A program made the translations under genes and the position numbers. This document shows, piece after piece, positions 59,615 through 64,000 of a DNA stretch of 64,000 nucleotides. The DNA is from Gammaproteobacteria bacterium (GTDB lineage Bacteria; Pseudomonadota; Gammaproteobacteria; Enterobacterales; Alteromonadaceae). The DNA lies in contig JAAEZG010000004.1 in NCBI GenBank assembly GCA_018222985.1, forward strand, positions 141,688 to 205,687. Reading direction: 5' to 3'. Position 1 is the stretch's first letter. The number at the start of each line of letters is the position of its first letter. The notes below the pieces were generated by a model. That model saw only the letters and a list, made by a program, of their open reading frames with translations. It did no database searches and was not told where the DNA came from.

Positions 59615-61738
59615 CTATATAAGCCGCGCGATGGCATCGAGCAGGCTGTCTTGTTCAAAACTACTTTTCACTAAGTAGGCGTTTGCACCGGCTTCCAAGC
59701 CGCGCGTTTGGTCTTCCGGTGACTGCAACGCAGTCACCAAAATAACCGGCAAAGCAGTCAAACTATGGTCGGCGCGTACTTTGCTAGTGAGCACAAAACC
59801 GTCCATTTTTGGCATTTCTATATCTGAAACTAACAGATCAAATTCGTTTTGCTTAAGAATATTCCAAGCTTCGTGGCCATCATTGGCCGTGGTGACGTTG
59901 TAGCCGGCGGCTTCAATAATTGATTTTAGTAGGCCGCGTGAAGTAAATGAATCATCGACCACCAAAATTCGGCCTTGTCGACGAGCCTGTTTATCTCGCG
60001 TTGGCACGGCGCTGGCGCCAGGCGACTGAAGACGTGTCATGCGCAGAATATCGTTCGGATTAATAATGGGTGTTAAGTGGCCACTACTGTCTTCGGCAGC
60101 ACCCATAATCAGTTGCACGGTATGCAACGGAGCGCCCAGAGGTTTCACGGTTAACTCTTGATTGCCAACAAGCTCGTCAACACACAGCGCAATGCTTTCT
60201 TGGTGCACGTGAATAACAATAACGTGATAAATAGGCTGCGTTGCTTCCGTACGCGCATACCCCATAAAGTCGCGCATAAAAATCAGCGCAAGCTGTTGTT
60301 CGCGATAGGTAATGGTGGGGCGGCCTTTCACGCGTGTTATATCGCTGTCCCGCACCCGAATACATTCGTCCACACTCAGTGCCGGTAGGGCGTAGGTGTC
60401 GTCATCGCAACGCACAACCACAGCTTGGAAGGTCGACATGGACGTAGGTAGGTCAATGACAAACTGGGTGCCTTGGCCAGGCTTGCTGTTAATTTTTAAT
60501 TTGCCGCCAATACGCTCCAGAATTTCTTGCGCAATGGTCATGCCTATGCCGCGACCCGATACTTCGGTGATCATGTCACTGGTGGACACGCCGCTTGTGA
60601 ACATGAGTAACTGCTTGTCGCGCTCAGTAAGGTGCTTTTTGTCCGCGGATACCGCCCCGTGTTTTAGCGCAACTTGGTAGAGCTTTTCTATATCGATGCC
60701 GCGACCATTGTCGCTAATCATGAGCTCAAATCGGCCGGCCACGGTTGCCTGCAAACGCACATTAATCACGCCGCGGTTGACAATGCCGTGGTCAACGGCG
60801 TTACGCAACATGTGGGTGACCACCGGGCGCAGCTCGTCAATCATGCGTTTATCTATTTGAATGTCATCAACGTAGGTTTCGAATTCAATGGTTTTGTGAG
60901 CGTTATCGGCTAAGTCACGCACCATGGCGGCGGTGCCATCAAGCAGCCGTGCAGCCGGTTGCAATAGAATTTCTTCCAACTGCTCGTGCATGGTGTCCGT
61001 TTCGCGTCGTAACTGCTGCGATAAGTCATTCAGTTCACGATTTTGATCAATCAAACGGTCATGATGGTGGCGAAACTGCACTTGGGCCCAGTCGGCATAG
61101 CTAAGTAATTCACGTACCAAACTTTGTTGGTGCGAGTTAAATTGTGGCAGCAAGCCGTGCAGCTGCTGTACGATTGTGTCCGAGCGCTGGTGGCGCTGCA
61201 TGTCAATGTCACGGGTGCGAATTTGGGAATGCAGTTTACGTTGTAGCGACCCCAGTTGCTGCTGAATTTGTTTCACAGCGTTTGAACTATGCAGCAATTC
61301 GTCGAGCTGCCGCTGATTGACGCGCACAGTGCCTTTGGCTGACTGTTTAGCCTCATTTACATTGGTTTGCGTTTGCGGAGTGCTCGTGTGCTCGCTTATC
61401 GTGTTGTCCACAATGGCGTTGCAGAGCTGTTGCAGGGCTGAAAATTGCTGTATGGACCAATTAACTTTGTCATCGGTCAGCACGTCGGGATTATGGCGCG
61501 CATGCGACAGTAGGTTTTCCCACTCGTGGCAGAGTGCTTCATGATCGTGCAGGCCTGCCGCCCGCGCAGCACCTTTTAAGCTATGCACCTCTCGAAACAA
61601 TGACTCAACAGAGCCCGTTGTTATCGAGTGACGCAACCACTCGGTGTGAATCTCATCGATAGCCTGCAGGCGTTCTTTAGCTTCAACAAAGAAACTTTCC
61701 TGCAGTTTGCGCCGCAGCGCCTCACGATCAATTGGCAT
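59615..61738 (-). CDS. cheA: Hybrid CheA histidine kinase with C-terminal receiver
   Basis: 707 residues. Hpt domain (about 1-110) with phospho-His52 (REVHSLKGAARAAG); a Gln-rich helical linker (130-265); HATPase (about 270-432) with N-box Asn313, DNGRGI and GRGIGM; CheW-like domain (434-570); receiver (590-707) with Asp639. No separate P2 domain is visible. This Hpt-HATPase-CheW-REC plan is that of WspE-type kinases in surface-sensing or c-di-GMP-linked chemosensory systems rather than flagellar CheA. Confidence 0.94.
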   Translation of the reverse strand: MPIDREALRRKLQESFFVEAKERLQAIDEIHTEWLRHSITTGSVESLFREVHSLKGAARAAGLHDHEALCHEWENLLSHARHNPDVLTDDKVNWSIQQFSALQQLCNAIVDNTISEHTSTPQTQTNVNEAKQSAKGTVRVNQRQLDELLHSSNAVKQIQQQLGSLQRKLHSQIRTRDIDMQRHQRSDTIVQQLHGLLPQFNSHQQSLVRELLSYADWAQVQFRHHHDRLIDQNRELNDLSQQLRRETDTMHEQLEEILLQPAARLLDGTAAMVRDLADNAHKTIEFETYVDDIQIDKRMIDELRPVVTHMLRNAVDHGIVNRGVINVRLQATVAGRFELMISDNGRGIDIEKLYQVALKHGAVSADKKHLTERDKQLLMFTSGVSTSDMITEVSGRGIGMTIAQEILERIGGKLKINSKPGQGTQFVIDLPTSMSTFQAVVVRCDDDTYALPALSVDECIRVRDSDITRVKGRPTITYREQQLALIFMRDFMGYARTEATQPIYHVIVIHVHQESIALCVDELVGNQELTVKPLGAPLHTVQLIMGAAEDSSGHLTPIINPNDILRMTRLQSPGASAVPTRDKQARRQGRILVVDDSFTSRGLLKSIIEAAGYNVTTANDGHEAWNILKQNEFDLLVSDIEMPKMDGFVLTSKVRADHSLTALPVILVTALQSPEDQTRGLEAGANAYLVKSSFEQDSLLDAIARLI

Positions 61739-61747
61739 AATAATGCT

Positions 61748-63379
61748 CTACAGCTTAAAGCGCGCAGCTAAGCTCTGCAGCTTTTGGCCCAATTGGTTCA
61801 AGCTTTTCGCGGCCTCGTCCACTTGGTGGGCGCCCGAAACGTTATCTTGTGACGCTTGGCGAATGTTTTCCATGGCTTGAGCAATTTGGTCCATGCCAAT
61901 ATTTTGCTGCTGGCTTGAGGTCACGATTTGCGTAGCAATTTCACTGTTTTCCTCAATTCTGTCGCCCAGGGTTTGAATGACATCGCCGCTGGTTTGCGCT
62001 TGATCATAGCCACTTTCAACGGCCTTCGAGCTCTGCTCTGCAAGCATCACCGCTTTATTCATTGCGCGCTGTATTTCGCCCAAAATAGAGCGCACCTGCA
62101 TGGTGGAGTCTTTGGATTGATCGGCGAGCGCTTTCACTTCTTGTGCCACAATGGCAAAGCCCTTACCGGCTTCACCCGCTTTGGCTGCTTCAATGCTGGC
62201 ATTTACCCCAAGTAAATTTGATTTTTCGGCCAATTCACCAACCGACGCGACAATTTCCCCAATGGCCTGGCTTTGTTCGCCTAAGCGCATAATACTGGAG
62301 GCCACGGCCTGCATTTGTTCACGAATTTCCGCCATACTTGCCAGCGTTTCATCTACCGACTGGCGGCCGTGTTGGGCTTCAGCGCGGGTTTTCTTGGTGC
62401 TTTCTAACACCGCTTTCGATTTCTCGCCCGAAACATTGGCCGTTTGTTTCACTTCTTCAATGGTGGTGGCAATTTCACTAATAGCGGTTGCAGTTTCTTG
62501 GGTGCTACTGGCAACCTTGGTGGTCACCGTTAAAATTTCTTCGCTAGAGGTGGCGAGTACGTTAATGCCGTCGTTAAGTTCTTCCACTAACTCACGCAAA
62601 TAGGTACTCATTTCGCCAAAGGCCACCGCTAAGCGGCCAACTTCATCGTTGCGCCCGTTAACTTCAATGGCTGCGGGTAATTGTCCCTTACTAATATTTT
62701 CGGCCACCACGGTTAACTGCGACAGCGGCCGTGCAATGTGACGTGTCAAAATAAACGTAAGCAGTGCGCCTGCTATGAGCAAAAATACTACTGCGGCCCA
62801 TAAAAACTGAGTTAGCCCTTGGTACTCGGTGTTCAAAACCGTTTGGGCATTGTTTAGGTTTTGTTCTACTAAGGCTTCAATTTCGTTCGCTTGCTCGCCA
62901 AGGGCTTCATTGAAACCGTTTGTTTGTTTCGCTATGGCCGCTAAGGTGGCGTCACTGGGATCGGCTTGCAACTCTTTGATGTAACGCTCGTTAATGGCTA
63001 ACTTGTAAGTTTTGAAGGTCGTCAAAAACGTGCTGGTTGCTGAGCGCACATCTGCGGAAGGCGCATTGAGTTGTTGCAACTGACTCACGACAGCTTCTGT
63101 GGTGGTGTTGTAGGTGGCTATTTGTGCTAAAACATCGGCGCTTTCGGTAGGGGAGGTTTTCAGTTGCGCAAGTGCCACTTCATAGCGGCGACTATAAAGT
63201 TCAATGTCTTGCACCAACAATATGCGTTGAAAGCGATTAGTGAAATCAGCACTATTGTTTTGGTATGACGCCAGCCCCTGGCCAGCTATATATAGCGCAC
63301 CAATACCTACGCTGATAATCAGCAAAAACGACAACAGCAACTTGGTACCGATGTTTATTCGCGTTCCTTGATGCGTCAT
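61748..63379 (-). CDS. Methyl-accepting chemotaxis protein
   Basis: 543 residues. Span 1 at about 13-33, a periplasmic four-helix-bundle-like domain (35-190), span 2 at about 193-211, HAMP (212-265), then the cytoplasmic helical hairpin with the tip NLLGVNASIEAAKAGEAGKG. No C-terminal CheR-tether pentapeptide (ends AARFKL). It should sense an external or membrane signal and control the hybrid CheA. Its ATG overlaps the cheW stop (ATGA). Confidence 0.95.
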   Translation of the reverse strand: MTHQGTRINIGTKLLLSFLLIISVGIGALYIAGQGLASYQNNSADFTNRFQRILLVQDIELYSRRYEVALAQLKTSPTESADVLAQIATYNTTTEAVVSQLQQLNAPSADVRSATSTFLTTFKTYKLAINERYIKELQADPSDATLAAIAKQTNGFNEALGEQANEIEALVEQNLNNAQTVLNTEYQGLTQFLWAAVVFLLIAGALLTFILTRHIARPLSQLTVVAENISKGQLPAAIEVNGRNDEVGRLAVAFGEMSTYLRELVEELNDGINVLATSSEEILTVTTKVASSTQETATAISEIATTIEEVKQTANVSGEKSKAVLESTKKTRAEAQHGRQSVDETLASMAEIREQMQAVASSIMRLGEQSQAIGEIVASVGELAEKSNLLGVNASIEAAKAGEAGKGFAIVAQEVKALADQSKDSTMQVRSILGEIQRAMNKAVMLAEQSSKAVESGYDQAQTSGDVIQTLGDRIEENSEIATQIVTSSQQQNIGMDQIAQAMENIRQASQDNVSGAHQVDEAAKSLNQLGQKLQSLAARFKL

Positions 63380-63921
63380 GATAGTTCTCTCCCCGTTAAA
63401 TCTCGTAATAAAGCGCCACCATCAAGCACCACATGACGTTGTTTGGTGTCGTCATTTGTTGCATCTGCAGACGGTAAAAAGCCTTGAATAAATTGTGTGG
63501 GTACACCATTGGCGATTGATTCGGCATGGCGTATGTCATTTTTGCGGCGTGTTTGAAAACCGTGAATACGATCTACCAAAATGCCAATTTCATGGTGTTG
63601 ATCATGCAAGATCAGTAAAAAGTTTTTGTCCGATAAGTTGTGTTGTTCTAGCCCAAATAAACGCCGTAAATCAACCACAGCCACAACCCGACCGCGCACT
63701 GCAGTAATACCGCGAATCCAGTCAGGAGCTGTTGGCACCCGTGACCAACGACGCAACGGCACCACTTCGCGGACAAATGTTTGGTCAATTGCATAGCGCT
63801 CTTGGTCAATTAAAAAGTGCAGTAATGGCACGAGCTCGCTCGGTGACTGACGCTCGGTTTGTTGCGCAAACTCTTGGTTGCGTTGTTTTAATGTGGTTAT
63901 TAGCGAAGCATCAATCTGCAT
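63376..63921 (-). CDS. cheW: CheW coupling protein
   Basis: 181 residues. A CheW domain at about 25-165 shows LLHFLIDQERYAI, VREVVPLRRWSRVP, GITAVRGRVVAVVDLR and HHEIGILVDRIHGFQ. It bridges the chemoreceptor and the CheA CheW-like domain. Its start overlaps the preceding partial gene by eleven bases. Confidence 0.94.
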   Translation of the reverse strand: MQIDASLITTLKQRNQEFAQQTERQSPSELVPLLHFLIDQERYAIDQTFVREVVPLRRWSRVPTAPDWIRGITAVRGRVVAVVDLRRLFGLEQHNLSDKNFLLILHDQHHEIGILVDRIHGFQTRRKNDIRHAESIANGVPTQFIQGFLPSADATNDDTKQRHVVLDGGALLRDLTGRELS

Positions 63922-64000
63922 AGGTTACTCCAGAGTGAATGAGTTGCTCGGCTAGCTTTCGAACATGCCCCACGCTTAACTCACCTGTGTCTTCAACTAT
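63911..64000 (-). CDS. 3' end of an upstream gene of the chemosensory operon (5' end outside window)
   Basis: Only 29 codons are visible; this is the sole open frame of the three on this strand. They read IVEDTGELSVGHVRKLAEQ, then LIHSGVTYAD and TGA. The stop overlaps the cheW ATG region, as between coupled genes. In Wsp-type clusters a CheR methyltransferase with C-terminal TPR helices takes this place, and the helical residues would suit that, but the piece is too short to identify. Confidence 0.5.
   Translation of the reverse strand: MVEDTGELSVGHVRKLAEQLIHSGVTYAD

Overview
The window is chromosomal DNA of a marine-type gammaproteobacterium. Gene order and protein content fit the Alteromonadales, and Idiomarina or Pseudidiomarina is my best guess. 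That assignment is inference from protein flavour and synteny; no 16S or tRNA gene is present. Coding density is very high. Many blocks match Escherichia coli gene order: gpmM-envC-yibQ, yibN-secB-gpsA, coaBC-slmA, radC-rpmB-rpmG-mutM, bioH/comF/nfuA, lexA/plsB/ubiA/ubiC, glpE-glpG, kbl-tdh and greB-tex. I saw no rRNA, tRNA, CRISPR array, transposase or integrase.

Layout. 1-1.7 kb: the 3' end of an Rhs-family polymorphic toxin whose variable tip is cut by an in-frame amber codon, followed at once by a small membrane-anchored ORF that is a candidate immunity protein. 1.7-7.4 kb: cell-division amidase activator, phosphoglycerate mutase, rhodanese, SecB and GpsA. 7.4-14.2 kb: SlmA, CoaBC, RadC, L28, L33, a 2OG-Fe(II) oxygenase, MutM, BioH and ComF. 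14.2-21.4 kb: a secreted M14 peptidase, NfuA behind a candidate IscR operator, a DUF4397 lipoprotein, a DinF-like MATE exporter and a secreted deacetylase. 21.4-29.8 kb: a complete cytochrome c oxidase locus (coxB with a fused cytochrome c, coxA, ctaG, coxC) and its assembly factors (Surf1, heme O/A synthesis, Sco). 30-40.6 kb: a lexA-sulA SOS operon with two SOS boxes, PlsB, the run kbl-tdh-glpE-glpG-ubiC-ubiA, CoaD and a Na+ symporter. 40.8-51.2 kb: PckA, two c-di-GMP enzymes, an S9 peptidase, an SLC13 carrier, and FabR divergent from a membrane fatty-acid desaturase with two FabR-like operators between them. 51.2-52.8 kb: a hipBA toxin-antitoxin module. 52.9-64 kb: tex and greB, preceded by a Wsp-like chemosensory operon (CheW, MCP, hybrid CheA-REC, CheB, and a REC-GAF-LOV-GGDEF-EAL output protein) that runs off the window edge.

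How it works together. The most distinctive theme is c-di-GMP control. One membrane diguanylate cyclase looks intact. Two GGDEF-EAL proteins have decayed GGDEF motifs but intact EAL domains, so they should act as phosphodiesterases. Both carry a LOV-like PAS domain: one keeps the photo-adduct cysteine and one has lost it. The output protein of the chemosensory operon is therefore predicted to combine receptor phospho-signalling with a possible blue-light input. The Rhs tip and immunity pair, hipBA and the chemosensory operon are the accessory parts; the rest is core metabolism, respiration and envelope maintenance.
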